Source of the DNA: Anticarsia gemmatalis
Lineage: Eukaryota > Arthropoda > Insecta > Lepidoptera > Erebidae
Direction of reading: 5' to 3'
Assembly (NCBI RefSeq): GCF_050436995.1
Contig: NC_134756.1
Coordinates: forward strand, 7,440,001-7,504,000
Length of the DNA: 64,000 nucleotides
In this document: positions 34,331-48,100 of the stretch, in pieces
How the letters are laid out: every line of letters starts with the position of its first letter
Position numbering within the stretch: position 1 is the stretch's first letter
Made by a program: the position numbers and the translations under genes
The notes under the pieces: generated by a model
What the model saw: only the letters and a program-made list of their open reading frames with translations
Told to the model about the DNA's origin: nothing
The model's database searches: none

Positions 34331-37105
34331 TATAAAATAGAAAATATGAGGTGGATTTTTCACAGAGTACGCTTTAAGGCGCGTAAGCTGTTTTGCATAT
34401 TTTTGATGGCAAAAGTATTCGATTGATAGCCCCTTTCCCATAAAGGTTTTATAATATTACTTATTTTCATACAATAAAATTCTGTATCTACTTTTTTACC
34501 GGTTTCATCACTATGGAATTATATGATTGAACTAATTTTATTTCGAGAATTTTTTTTTTATTTTATTTTTCCTGATGTATTTTATTTTCCTATAATATAA
34601 TTATTAATAACTATTAAAAATTATCTAGCCATTTTATTATCGAGTTTCTGTTACCAGTTGGTACCGATGGAAATATTTGTATTGCCAAAGACCCTAATTT
34701 ACTCTATTCGTATAGTATAGGATAAACCCTTGCTCAGAGAAGCCAGTGTTTAGCAGCAAGATGTTATTTGATATTTACTTCTAGTGGGTCAATATAGAAG
34801 ATAGAATTTTTGGGTAGTACACCCAAACTAAAGGTATAATAACGTAACGCAATATAGTACATGCGATTTCTGATACACGATATTTTCCTTGTTTCGTGTA
34901 ATATTATCACGTTGTTAGTGAAGACTTATGAAATGTACTTTGGATGAATTTATTTTTTTCTGTTCTCGTATTCGTGAAACAGGATATAATAGTATTATTA
35001 TGAGCGTTGAGCGTCTTATGTTTTTCCAAGTAGGCGGCGCCAACGTGATACTTCTTAAAAGATTCAGACTGTTTTCCTTGTCTCATTATTTTTTTATTGC
35101 TCTTTCTGAATATGAAATGTACAATAGATTTGGTGTTTAAATAAAGCAATAATTGTCTGCTCATTTCTCTATATTATTCGCCGTTATGCCAACACGTTGT
35201 CTGGTTAACAGCGCAAAGTACTGACCAATCAGAACCGGCGAATATTGTTTACTCTAAAACAGTTCACGCTGCAAAACTAACCACAGTAATAGGGGTGCAT
35301 TCTGTTAATATTTACGATCACGTAAATCAATAGCGGTCTGTGTCCACATTAGGCGATTTATTCGATTTGTGGTTACCCTCGGAGGGCCGCAAGGGGCTAC
35401 TCTGATCTCTTAACGTATTCTAGACAACACCACCTGACCGTTCAATATCATTCGCAACGTACCCGTCTGTGTGGAAAAAGGAGCCGATTACCCTTGTTTA
35501 CGCACAAAATAAAGTTTTCTTCTCATTGGGTCGGAGATAAAGAAGCGCAGAGATTAAATTCGGCTCGTGTTTGCAGTGAGACCCGCGCGCCCCATGTAAA
35601 CGACCCTAGGTGAGGAGACAAAATATCATTTGGCATAGCGTAATGGCCGCTGAAGAAAGGTTACTTTACGACTTCTTATTTGGCGTCTTGTAATGAGTTT
35701 CGTAACGAGAGGGGCGCTGCAATGCCCGCTTTGATTTTTAAATGATTTTAAATGTAAGCAACGATTTCGACGTTTACTTTTAAGCTTTGCATACAATTCA
35801 GCGACCCTCCGACTCATAATAGCCGAATACTAATTCACAGCCATAAGTACGACGAGCAATGTTAATTAATTTTTGCGATATTTCCCCCCACAAGGAAACC
35901 GCTGATACTGCCAGTGCCTAACATTATGTTAACATTTTACTGCACAATTTTTGACACTGATAGGTACGCACTGTAGAAAAGCTTTGGTTTTTCGATTTTT
36001 ACCTTACCCCCCAAGCTTCGTCTGCTTAGCATATCGATAAAAAGTACGTTTATTTTACTTATGAATAACAATTAAAGGCTTTGCGTTTATTTGTTTACAT
36101 TATAAGTAATCTGAAAAGCAATGAAAAAAATATTTCCAAATTTTTTTCTATAAAATGAAAGTGTCTACAAACTTATTCATTTTTCGATTAGTTCTAGAAT
36201 TCCTCAGCCCTGTATTACAGTGGAACATTAGGTTTTGGAGTTTATGCCAGCCAAGCAGGCGAGTGACGGAGGAAAGGAGTGCAAAGCTCTTTACTCCGTA
36301 CAGTTCGAAATGTTCAAGTAATCCTGTCACTTTGAATTTGGTCTCGAGTCGGGACCCACGTTACCCACTTTTACGTTCCAAATACTTTGCCGTGTTTATG
36401 GAAAAGTCTCTTCAAAAGTCAACAAAGGAGTTCTCCGTTCGTTTGTTTATGTATTCATTAGTTTTGGAAGAGATAAATATGTAAAGCTTGCCTATGTAAA
36501 GTTGGTAATACCACTTGACGTCTTATTTTGCGCAATATTAATATAATATTACTTAGAACTTTAACTGTGAATATAAATTGTGTTAAAATAATATTTGACG
36601 AGGCAAAGTTTCGATTAAGTAGGTGCTATGTACACGTACAGGATTTTGTTTTCATGTTTTCATTCTGAGAGTCTAGAAAATAGCTTACTTTTTATTGTTT
36701 TGGAATAACAATGATGCATTCTGCATATAACCCAGACAATTGTAAGGTATTTGATACGTCATATTTAATCTCTTAAAAAACTGTTATACTGTCCCCGATT
36801 GTGGTACCTAATCTAATCAAAACCAAAATTAAAAAATAGGTTATTTTCACTACAGCAAATAGATTCTAAAGTGGAAAAATTCATCGTATACTCACACGTA
36901 ATGCGTCATACGTGTGTAGGCGAGCTCTCACGATATGATCCCATGTCTCCCGGGACCGCGACCCTAATTGGACGTGGCCGGCCTGCGGAATCAACCGCCG
37001 ATTATTTAATCTATGATACCGCGTCTTATTCAACTTTTATAGAGCTTGCACAAATTGGATAGCGATTACGCCAATTGTTTTGTATTGGTTGATTTCTATT
37101 GTCGA
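34331..37105. other. Non-coding stretch
   Basis: No supported gene. Small frames such as 36155-36484 on the plus strand show no domain, signal peptide or splice context. Two GC-richer patches (about 35365-35620 and 36890-37030) are unexplained. Confidence 0.45.
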
Positions 37106-37334
37106 ATGGTTAGTGGTCAACCTAGTGTCAAAGTTGTTCAAGTCGCCCGAAAGGCCTTTGTCATGGCTTAACAACTGTTATCTTAGTAGACAATAACCGG
37201 GACCGACTATTTACGCGCCCTCCGAGACACGTAGACGCTCAGTTTCGATAACACTACGCGGTCACCCGTCTATAGATTGACCGCGGCAAGGGTTGCTTCA
37301 CCCACTGATTGTTTACCGACCGGTGAACGCAACT
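37106..37334 (-). mobile_element. SINE with 5S-rRNA-like promoter, copy 1
   Basis: This 229-bp sequence is matched by 57329-57556 at roughly 85-90 percent by eye. Read on the minus strand it has a segment resembling the internal promoter of 5S rRNA: AAGCAAC followed about 25 bases later by GGGTGACCGCG. The 5' end is at the right. No clear target duplication is visible. Confidence 0.6.
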
Positions 37335-40079
37335 TTGTTGATCGAAATTGCAAGAGTGTTTATTAAAAGACTAATCGATTTAAACTAATTGATTGTGTAG
37401 GTGGTCATCGGCATCGTTTTGTGAGTAGGCGGCATGCACTAGAGTGCATTTGTCGCTAGTTTTGTTTTCAATGGTATTTGTTTTACACTATTTATAGCAA
37501 AAGTAATGACGAGTTTTGTTATAGCCACTTGGAGTTTTGTTGTAGCACTTTAGATTTAAATACAATATTAATAATTACACTACTAGTTTATGTAACAAAA
37601 CTAAACCATAAAAATGAGTACAACAAGCTTAATTTTGACGAATTGTTAAATAACATAAAGCTGTTAAATAACATTGAATCTCAGAATTAATTTTAGAGGC
37701 TTAAAATTGTGGACTATTTTACACTTTTGGCGTTTCTTCAACGAAAACAGACTTACGGATTACAATTTTGGGAAACACGTACGGTTCACGAAAAAGAGGA
37801 TTTTTGTTTTCTATTTCTCCGCATGAAAGGATTGGATTCAGTACGAAAGGTGAAATCAGGTCGAGATGAAAAAACAGAAAAAAAAGCTGTTTTGATGGTT
37901 TAATTCTCAAGAGTACTAAGTTCGTTCACATTTTTCCATTATTTACTAAGAAATGACGCTTGGATTATGGAAATGTTAAACCCATTTAAAGCACAACTGG
38001 AGACGGGAAAATCTTTTTCGCTTATAAACAAATTTGAGATTTTTGATCATCTATCATATATTTTTAGTTAGCATAACCTTTAAGTTTTTTTACAGTATAG
38101 TAGGTAGATAAGTAAGGTGTATTATTAGGAATTATTATAACAGCTTCATAAAAAATAAGTCATACTCAGTACAATTTCAACATTATCCCAACAATATCAC
38201 TGACGTTCCCACTCATTCAAATTACTTAAAATATTCCTTCATCCCTAATAAAATCTGAATCAAAGATCAAAATCATTTGCCTCTTCGTTTTCACTTGGAT
38301 GGCGTTATTGGCTATTGGTAGCAACCGCAAACAATCTCTGTGTAGTTCCATGGCTTACTGCGGGCAGCGGGGCGACGTGAGTGGCTTCAAGATACCGTAT
38401 CTTCGATCTAGGCTATTAGGGAGCCGACGGGCCTCTCAATACCCAGTCGTGTCAACGCGCACGGAGATGTTGACGCCGAAATACTGGGGTACTACATTAA
38501 TTTTGTTGAAGATTTTGTAGTCTTTCAGCAAAATTAGCAATTATTCTGCTTTTTGAAAAAAGGTAAATAAATAAAATGAAAATTGTGTTAATTAACAACT
38601 AAAGTAAGAGGTTTTAATTATGAGATCTGTGTTTATGTTAAAAATTATAATCCACTTGTCGGTATGCTTCAGCAGACAATGTTATCAGCGAAGTCTAAAA
38701 CATAATTCGTTAAAAAATACGGTATCGACAATACACTACAGTGTAGTGTCAATACATTTCACTTTACCAGGATAACATAAACAGTGGGAGCGTTCGATTA
38801 ACAATGAATAAGCAATGCAAGTAACAGCCAATTGTTCCAGAATAACTTGAAGTGAATTGTGGCATTGGATTAACTACTCAGCACGACCCGACGAAACTTC
38901 GTCTGCCTGAGATCACTCCCTGTAATATTCAATTTAACTTTGACACTTCGCCCGTCCAACAAAACCACTGTCAGCTTTTTGTTTTAGGATATCATTTTCT
39001 CACTTCTCGGATTAATTATAATTTGCGACAGAATAATAATTTCACTTAAAGCCGGTTCCGTCTTAGGAGCTCACTTTAATGTCTTGTCATTGACGGCCAA
39101 GTTTGTGAAGTTTCGATTGGAAGGATTTAGTTTAAGCCTATTTAATACCTATATAAATAAATTTACAATAGCCATCATTCTATGATAGTTTTAAAAGATC
39201 TCTGTATGTAAGTTAGTATCTTGTTCTGAAAACGAAAATGTACGAAATCTATGTCAGGCTTTTTTACACTCTTACTTTCTTCTCTTGTCTCTTCTCTGTT
39301 ATAGGTTAAGGATCAAAAACGTTTGGTATTGTTTAGTTTATTTATATCGCAAGCAATCATCCTATACTGTGTATTAGGTTTACCAAAATCACTTATCCTA
39401 TAAATTACAGTTAAGCGTCTCCACATCCACTCACAGAACATTTAGTTTAACACTTAAATCAAATTATAATTGAACAACCACACTAAATCAAAGTTGACCA
39501 CGATCACTGAACCCAGAGGTCGTAAGGGAGGAAACCTTACTTGGTTTTCATTACTAGTTGTTGCTTTAGGATATCTAACTCAAAAGCAATTCGTCTCTAT
39601 GTAGTACATAATATACCTGTCGCAGAGATATGATGAAATTGGGGATTTCATCAAAATCCTAGCGGCCTTTTACGAAATTTGGCATATCGATAGTCCAGTG
39701 ATACAATATCTTAGATTTCGATGCAAACCCGGTTTTATCCGGGACAAAATAAAATTACAACTTACGATCGTATCTTTGATCGAAGGTCAAGGTGATTGAA
39801 CCTTAGGAGTTTTCAAGAAAGTACGATTCAATTCGATTACTTTACGTGAATATTTAATGACTTTTTCAAGCTTTTGCTTTTTGACGTGAAAATATAGTCA
39901 ACTAGGTCTCAGTGGAATTTGGGTTCTATAGAAACTAATAAAAAATGTGTTAAAACTCATTACTTGGAACATTGTAGGTAATTCGAGCGAAGTTGCTTAG
40001 ATTTCTACAATATGAACCAAATAATGATAATCACATAATTATTTTGTTTACATTAGTGGCTTTTTTTAGACGTCTCCCG
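37335..40079. other. Non-coding stretch
   Basis: No supported gene. A segment near 38003-38026 (GACGGGAAAATCTTTTTCGC) resembles one end of the mariner-type MITE and may be a relic. A GC-richer patch lies at about 38320-38480, with no motif I can name. Confidence 0.45.
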
Positions 40080-40264
40080 CACTAAGAATTGCTCTTGTGT
40101 CGCGGAGACTTTTACAAAGATACAAACAACGAACCAGACCCGAAACAGTTATTTGTGGGTTCGATTCCCACTCGAGATTATTATTTGGACAAATCGAACC
40201 CACGACCTTCCGATGCAATGCTAGCGGCGTGGCAACCTAAACCACTGCGCCACGGAGGCAGTCA
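40080..40264 (-). mobile_element. Second tRNA-derived SINE family, minus strand
   Basis: From the right end the minus strand reads TGCCTCCGTGGCGCAGTGG (A-box-like), then GGTCGTGGGTTCGAT (B box). A hairpin-forming inverted GGGTTCGATTCCCAC follows near 40157-40171. A tRNA gene is excluded because the acceptor ends do not pair and the body continues past the tRNA length. The left border is approximate. Confidence 0.6.
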
Positions 40265-40732
40265 AACTTTACTATCTACTTAATTAGAAGTTCTAGGTAA
40301 AGATAAAACAGAAGCGATTAACAATGGCTTTTGTGATGTTCTTGATTCCATTACATATCTGCGACATACATGAGAGAAGACTAGTCATAAACTTATTCGT
40401 AGACTTCTGACGTATAAGTTAGGCAACAATTTCCTAAAGTGGTAACTAAGTTCCCTTTGAATAGAAAGGCAAGTTAAATAGATTATCGAATCGGTACGTA
40501 CGATTAACCTTAGTTGAAATTTGTATTCTGTTACATTGAATTGAACGGCTTTGTATTGAATTTGGAGTTTCAACTTGTAATAGAATTTGGGCTTTGTGAA
40601 TTTTAAAATCATTTTTGCGTGTAAAAGCCGTTTAGAAACAAAACAATTGATACGCGAATATTAATACCTGGAGGTCGTTTTTGTGTGATATTTTTTTGTT
40701 ATGTGAAAGCTATTTTCGATTTCCTGTATCGC

Positions 40733-40870
40733 ATCGTGAGTTTGACATTAAAAATGTACAGCCAAAATAGTTTCTACGACGTCCGCTAGAGGCGCTGATC
40801 AGATTTTCATACAAATTTTTCGTTAGCCAGCCAGTTGTCGATACTCGATAGTAGTAGAGAATTGAGCTAC
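40733..40870. mobile_element. Foldback MITE copy 3 (half element)
   Basis: It carries the family order in the orientation GAGTTTGACATT, ACAGCCAAAATAGTTT, GACGTCCGCTAGAGGCGCTGATCAG, TTTTCATACAAATTTTTCG, then GATAGTAGTAGAGAATTGAGCTAC. It matches one arm of the palindromic copy at 44847-45125, so it is half of the foldback. Confidence 0.7.
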
Positions 40871-43800
40871 TTATGTATACTTTCTTCATAAATACAATTA
40901 TTGTACAATTTAATGAAACAGTTCGAGGTATGATTCTCGCCCTTCTGGTAAACTGATATAACAAAATTACTATTTTCTCCTGATAGCTTGTGTCTTACTT
41001 CAATATTTTATCCTATAGTAAATTACCTATTCCACGAATAACCAAAAATGGCGACTAATTTTAACTTAATAATAGCTTTATGTCGATTATAGTTATATCT
41101 GTCTGTCAATTTACCAACTTACTGAATAAAACAAAGCTCCCAACTAGTTAAACAACTTTAGCAGATTAAATAATACTGTTACTCGACTGTACAACATTAA
41201 ATTACTATTATATTAAATACTCCGAGTAAAGGATGGTATAATATTCACAAAGTCCAGAAATTAATTAAGTATGCAATAAGAAAATTTTGTATTTTTTTAA
41301 CTTGAAAGCCAACCTCTTTCTTTATTCTTTGACCATCGTGTAGTGTGTCTGACAGGCAATTTTCTACAATATTATAATGTGTTTATACCACTTTATTATT
41401 GCGAGTGTATTGTTTTACTTTAGTGGAATACTAAAAGTTCCGACAATGCCATCTTACCCTTCTGTGTACGGTCTCGCACGGATGAATTCATCAATAAAAA
41501 GTTTTAATGGTTTGAACAGTTTTCTCGTTCGACCATTATACTCTAACGTTTTCCTTATGCGTGACATTTTATATGTTTTAACTAAAAACTTAATCCCCAA
41601 AAAATATTTATTTACAAAGATGTGTGAACTCAGACTCTTATTGCTTACATAAATATAGGAAAAAAAATGTGTCACTCATGATCATGACATAAAACCTTTA
41701 ATTAATACAACTAGACCACTAAAATACATGCAACGACGGCTGTTGTCGCACGTATTATATAAACTCAAATACCTATATATTAATGTATACCGTCTATGCA
41801 GCACGGGTATATATAGTATAATAATATAGTCTGCAACATCAATATATAATAGTATATACGTCAAGCTACCAGCATTGCGTTGCTTTACATTTAAGTGGCG
41901 AGGGACTCAGTATGTAGCTCGTGTTAGCAATAAGATGTCAGTGCACAGGTGTATGCAGCCGGCTATCCGTGCTATAATCGATTCGTCATCTTTTACGGGA
42001 CCCACGGGGAGTCTGATTGTACCTGAGAACACAAGGCAACACGTGTAAACTGTGTTCGTTGCATGCAGACGTGAATTTATTGCTTTTCTTAGGTATATTG
42101 CTTTGTTTAGTCATACCTTAGCTTACTAACTAACTTATATTAAAAATACTCTTTAATTACCTTTAGTACCTGTGAAGAAAGTGAGTCATTATTACTTTGG
42201 TCAGTTTCATCATGTCTGTATAACTATCGGATAGGTTATCCGAGGCTTATTTACAAACTGTAAAACTAGCTCTAAAGGTAAAGCACCTCATAATCTTTCT
42301 TCATAAAGTTAGTGTCAAAAATCCCACAAAATCTTAATCCCTGGATTACAAGGATAAAGTACTAAATTACATTCCTACCACAAAGTTAGCAAAGTAACTT
42401 GATAATATAACTTCAAAAGATATTATTTGACGTGACATAAACGTCATAAAAGTACTTATTCTGATTACTTTCATTGGACATCAAATAAATTGATTGGCGC
42501 AGACTTTTCTTTTCTTACATCCAGTGGAAACGGCCGCCAAAAGTTCTTTCTTTTTCGTATTTTCTGGAAAAAAGTGAGTAACTGTTAGAAATTTCAATCA
42601 CTACGAAACCTTTCAGTGTCATTTTGTCCTTTGGGCTAGTGTCAATGGGTAGTGGATCGATAAACATAAAAAATGTACATCGATGCGTGGCTCGTTCTCA
42701 TTGCTCAAGGTAAATTAGGGAGGCATTATAGCCGTATAAATAGTAAGGCGTAACAACGTAATTTTATACAATAAATTATTATTATTAGATAGTTATATTA
42801 AGAACACGTGGCGCATTCGTTATTAAGATTGTAGGCTCGGTTACTGCTCTGCGCTATGAGTGTAATAAAACGCAAGGGTATTGCAATGATAATGCTTTAA
42901 CGAAAATTACAGTGAAAGGCATTGTATGATGGGTACTTGGCTTTAGTATGACGCGGACGTGCATTCGAATCTTTTGAAAAACACCTATTATGTTTTGTCT
43001 TTACAATTATTTTTTGTTTTGTATAACCCGTTACTGTCCCACTGCTGGGCAAAGGTCTCGTCCCAAACGAGAATGGGGTTAGGCCTTGAGTCCACCATCA
43101 TTAAAATCATTACAAAATACAAAATTTTGGTCTCGTTTGTTCTGTGGATCAAGTTAATTATAATTAATTTTTTTCGTTATAAGTAGTCAACTCATCACTC
43201 TTTATTCTAGTACTTATTTTTATGAAACAAAAACAGTACTTACTTCTATTGTTTGGTCTATGGACTCATAGTTCACCAAAACTATTAATATAGGCACGCT
43301 AAATAACATAGAGGTCCTAAATTCATATTTATTTCAACACAACAATATTTATTACTGCGAAAAAAAGAGCATATTGTGTACGCGGTTCTACAAAGCAAAC
43401 TTTGTTATTGCATATTGTACAAAGTTATAGAAAGTAAATTTTATTGCGTTTGTTAGAAATAAAATAAATTGCGCGCTCTGTGCAGTACAAACAAGCTTAT
43501 AAAATGCGGCAAAATATGTACAGTGTAGAGGCCAAACGTTGTGAACTGGATTAGTTTCCTGTTTCTTAAGTAGCTTTTCAATTTATATGCTCAATAATAG
43601 TTTACCCAAATGAAAACGTTTGAGATTTTGTATAGCTTCCGCTGTATTTTTGTGTTGTTGTGCTTCTAGCTGGTATGATCAGAATTTTATATTTAAATTC
43701 ATACTATAGTTATGATTTTTGATTCTGAAAGACTATTAAGTAAATAGTTTTAAAACATGTTCACAAGTTCCGATATTTTATTTGTTTTGAATTTTCTTGT

Positions 43801-44846
43801 TTGTGTTCAAACAATAACAATACATGAACTCAATCATCGGTGGCCATTTGAGACAATTGAGGGGTAGTCTATAAAATTCTTAAGTCGCGGATCGAACAGT
43901 ATCCGACATGGGAGACAGTTTTGGTTTCGTGATTTCATTGCTATTAGGGCGGGCGGTCCGTTCTACGTTTATTGTTCAAGATACGAGTGGATTTGTGGAA
44001 GCAATTTCCTTTATACATTTTGTTTTGTCCTTTTTCCTGCAGTTTGATGGTCCACTTCGTGAGTTGTGGCCTTAGTTCGATTTAGCAAAACTCCCTCAAT
44101 CGATACGATACGCATCTCGGCCGCAACCTGCCGTCGCAAAGGGAAAAATGTAATTATACAATCCGATCACGTATAGCATTGAACGGGAACTAATTTAGCA
44201 CCGAAGTTCTTTCGCCAAAAATTAAACAGCAACCGCCTGTTTACTTTTTTGATCTAGAAAAGCAAAAACTTTTTGTCGTGATTGGAGATTTAATGATGTT
44301 GTTTGGCTTTGTAATGTAAATATCATAATTATTTTGTTTTGTAAAGACGTGCTGAAGTTAAAAATTTGGTAGTAGATTGTTTTTATCTATATTATAATGT
44401 TATACTAAATCTGTCACTAGAATAAAAAAATGCGTTTTGTAAACATAACAATATAATTAAAGTTTTCCTAACTATGACTCATATCAAATTCTATAACCCG
44501 TTGTTCAAAAGGAAATGACATAATTCCTGTTATTTCCCGTCCAGCGAATTAAAACACCCTCCCAAGGAATGACTTTCACATGTAGCGGTTGAGACGAGAT
44601 AAAAATATAAAAGTGTTTACCCGAACCCGCCTTAAAGATTCATGCGGACCTCAACGTCATGCTTTCACTCCCGGCACAGGTAAGAAAAGGCTCCTCCCTT
44701 TAACGCAAATAGACATGACATCGTCATTCAGACGTGGCCCTCTGAAACTGCGTAGACTTGCAACTTTCTGTTGCCCTCTCTGCAATTATTGTACTACTTA
44801 TAAAATGGGTAGCAGGAGCGCAATTCTCTGTAGTCGGTACTGTTGA
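40871..44846. other. Non-coding stretch
   Basis: No supported gene. It contains one SINE-tail fragment (43022-43098) and an AT-dinucleotide-rich patch near 41740-41880. A possible donor at 44680 (CACAG|GTAAGA) has no accompanying coding signature. Confidence 0.45.
43022..43098 (-). repeat. SINE 3' fragment, inverted
   Basis: On the minus strand it reads GGTGGACTCAAGGCCTAACCCC and continues to GCCCAGCAGTGGGACAGTAACGGG. It is the same tail as the intact SINE at 15843-16157 and better conserved than the fragment at 563-648. The tRNA-like head is absent. Confidence 0.75.
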
Positions 44847-45125
44847 GTATCGAGAGTTTGACATTTAAAGTGTACTGCCAAAATAGTTTTTACGGATCCC
44901 GGCAGGGGCGCTACACACATTTTCGTGTAAAATTTCTCGAAAGCTAGCCGGTTTCTGGTAGTCGATAGTAGTACAAAATCGAGCTACAGTAGCCCGATTC
45001 ACTACTACCGAATATCGACATCCGACAGCTACCGAAAAATGTTGTATAAAAATCTAATCAGCGCCTCTAGCGGACGTCGGACAAACTACTTTGGCTGTAC
45101 ATTTTAAAAGTCAAACTCCCGATAC
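44847..45125. mobile_element. Foldback MITE copy 4, complete palindrome
   Basis: A 279-bp sequence is almost entirely two inverted arms of about 140 bp. The left end is GTATCGAGAGTTTGAC and the inverted right end is GTATCGGGAGTTTGAC. The centre is near GAGCTACAGTAGCCCGATTC. Copies 2 and 3 correspond to parts of these arms, so this is the best full-length representative in the window. Confidence 0.75.
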
Positions 45126-48100
45126 GTGATGGTTCCAATTGTAAAGCATCGCGCTACAGAAATAATTATTTCTCCTACAATAAAAACAAACGAACATTAA
45201 ACTTTTAAGTATCATTTGTTAATGTAATGAATTGCCAGCGGCGACATTGATGACTTTCCACGATACTCGCAACTAAAAGTTGCAAGTCTGTATCATCATA
45301 TGAAACTAGACCTCACCTTTATTCATTCGTTTTTGTCAATTCTTCCTTCTTCACCCCTACGTTTATTCGTTTCGTCCGAGCATTACCTTGCTTTGACATT
45401 GAGTATTTTGTGTGTTACGGTAAACTGTTTGTGTCGCTTATTCTTTACTCCCATGGGCTTAGTTAGTAATGAAACTGCTTAGAGGTGTCAATTTGAAAGG
45501 ACAGCTGTTAATGTGATTATTTTCTTTGTATGTATATTGTCAATGTTTTGTTCTTTATATCCAGTATTGTATAGTCTGGTTTTCCTTTTGTATTACACAT
45601 ATTAATCTTTAATTATATCATTAAAGGCTTTCTGTCTGTAACGTTTTCACAGTACAACCACTGAAACGATTGTAAGTATATTTTTAAATCATGGCAATTT
45701 ATTTTTAGCTTTGCAGATTTTTGCATAGGAACAAAAACTAGATTTTCTATACTTAACTATTTCGTTTTATCAGTAAAGTAGTTTTTTCCGAATCAAGTAT
45801 TTTGTAAAACGTTCGTAGGATTTTCCTAAAGGCAGTATCTAACTAATGGCCACAATTGACAAGGGGATTGATGGTCACGACTAGGTGAAATACTGGACAG
45901 GTGGACTGCATTCGATAATTGCTTAATCGTCTTATACGACGCCCAGGGGATGAGATTGGGTAAATGTGTTTCCGTAACCGATAACTAAAAGATAAGTATA
46001 ACAAACTAAAATTACATTTTAGTATTAAATCGTAGACTTTATGAAGTTCAAGTTTTCCAACAACAGACGTAATTTTGTGAATTATTAAGTTTCCAGTACG
46101 TTTCGTGTACAAAAACGCCTCAGACATCGTTTAAGGAACGCCCACGTAATGTTTTCTTTGAAAATATTTATTTCCTTTTGCCGACTCAAATATGTTCTAA
46201 TTAAGTGTAGACACAATGTACTTATTTTTCGTAAAAATATTTATGTTTTTTTGTAATATTGAATGTTCTACCTTGTAGATATTACCGCAATGGAGGTTCT
46301 ACATAGTAGCTCTGTGTATTTACCTTTTATAGATACGTAAATAAGCCAACGTACGATATTATTTATCTGTATAAGTATAACGTTAGTATTATATTTACTT
46401 TTATCTGTAAACATCATAACGTTTAAATACTTTGAATGATAAAGACGACTAAAGAAAATGTTTCAATATTACTTAGTTTGGAGAAACCGAGGATTCCAGA
46501 CTCAATGAAGCAGTAAGTCAAAGCCAAGTATATCGTATCAGAACGTAACAATGTATCGTTCCAATAAAGCGTAGTCTAGAAACGGTGCCATTTGAAGGAA
46601 TCAATCAAAGCCAAACGTTCGCACAATCAGCGTGCGTGGGACGGACGAGCTAATCAAACTAATGGGTACTGGAGGGCCGGCCGATTGGACCGGAGCCGCT
46701 GCCGCAACAAATCACAACAATAACAGTGACGCCTGATTGATTACCCTCAGCAACGGACTCAATTCGATCCCTGTTACACCTGATTGATTCTTCATTAACA
46801 TGTTCTTGGCTTTACTTTGACTGTCTGGAACCTGGCAAGGATAGTTTTTTCAGAGACTGAACTGCTGAAAGCACTGGAACTCATTTTCTAGTCTCAGCTT
46901 ATTAGTAGCTGTTCTATCAAGTCTCTATTATAAGATATTAAGTAACGACAAATGATAGGCAGAGTAAAACTATATTTACCACTAAATAATCTTGTCGTTT
47001 GTATACCAGTCTCTACATTCTACTCTACACACATTTAGAATCCTAGTTCTAGTAGGCACAATAATAACTTCATTGGTCCTTATTTACAATATAAAAAACG
47101 GTTTTTGATAAGCTGGTATATTTTCTACCATTTATGTATTACCTAACCAGTCGGTAAGTAATTAACATTTTGCATGAAATTAATAAAATCTTATTCCGTC
47201 GGCCATAGCAACAGCAATTTCTAAATATAATTTCGCGGATTCCGAAAAGCGTATCCCCATATCAATCACGTGAAATACCATCGGTGTCTTATTTAATTTG
47301 CTAAGCGGAGAACGTCGAGTGGAACAACTACGTCATTTTTAGCCGATGAACGGCGGCGTGTCAGACTCGCGTCAAGTTAGTGTCAGGCCAACCTTGCCTC
47401 CCCATCCAGACATTTATTAAGTAGGAAATACGAACCAACTGCCCACCCACGCTGTTAAATTGTTCAGCAATTGTTATAACAGTGTTTAGTGAATGTTTGT
47501 TGTTGTAAATTAAGTGGTGACCCCGTTCTAACTTTCGCAATTGCTTCGTATATCGGACGACCTGTGTTCTGTGTAGTGTGTTGTGTGTTCCACTCTGCTC
47601 TAAAGGTTTCAGTTTGGTTTTAGAATGGGTTATTTATTTGTATGGATTCTAGATAGTTGTTTTCAGCCTCGGCTTTTATCTAACGGCCTCTATGTTTGGC
47701 AACCTAGTTTTACACCTCTAATTGTCGATAGCCACAATTTTGGGCATTCTACCTGGAATTTATCGGTGCCACTAACATTGGTCGAATTTCATTCTGTATT
47801 CCTTCTATTACAAAATGTTACTAACATAATACTTTAATATTAAGTCAAGAATCTACCATGTACTGGATATTACCAACCAACAAAACGACACACATATCAA
47901 TTTGTTTCATAAAGCAAAGTATTTCACTTTAAAAACTGCAACACGCTTTTGCATCCGTTACAAAAACGTAACAATCCACTTGGAGCTGGTGTACGTGCAA
48001 AGCTGATAAGTGCTTGCACATAGAACAATAAAACTTCACTTAGTATTCACCTGTCGCCCAGAAATAATACCATCGGGCTTACCATAGCGAACAACATGCA

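Noticed and set aside
36155..36484. 109-codon plus-strand frame
   Set aside because: No recognisable motif, no splice sites at its ends, and a second frame is open on the opposite strand.
40190..40264. tRNA-like sequence with A and B boxes on the minus strand
   Set aside because: The acceptor stem does not pair and the homology continues into a SINE body, so it is not a tRNA gene.
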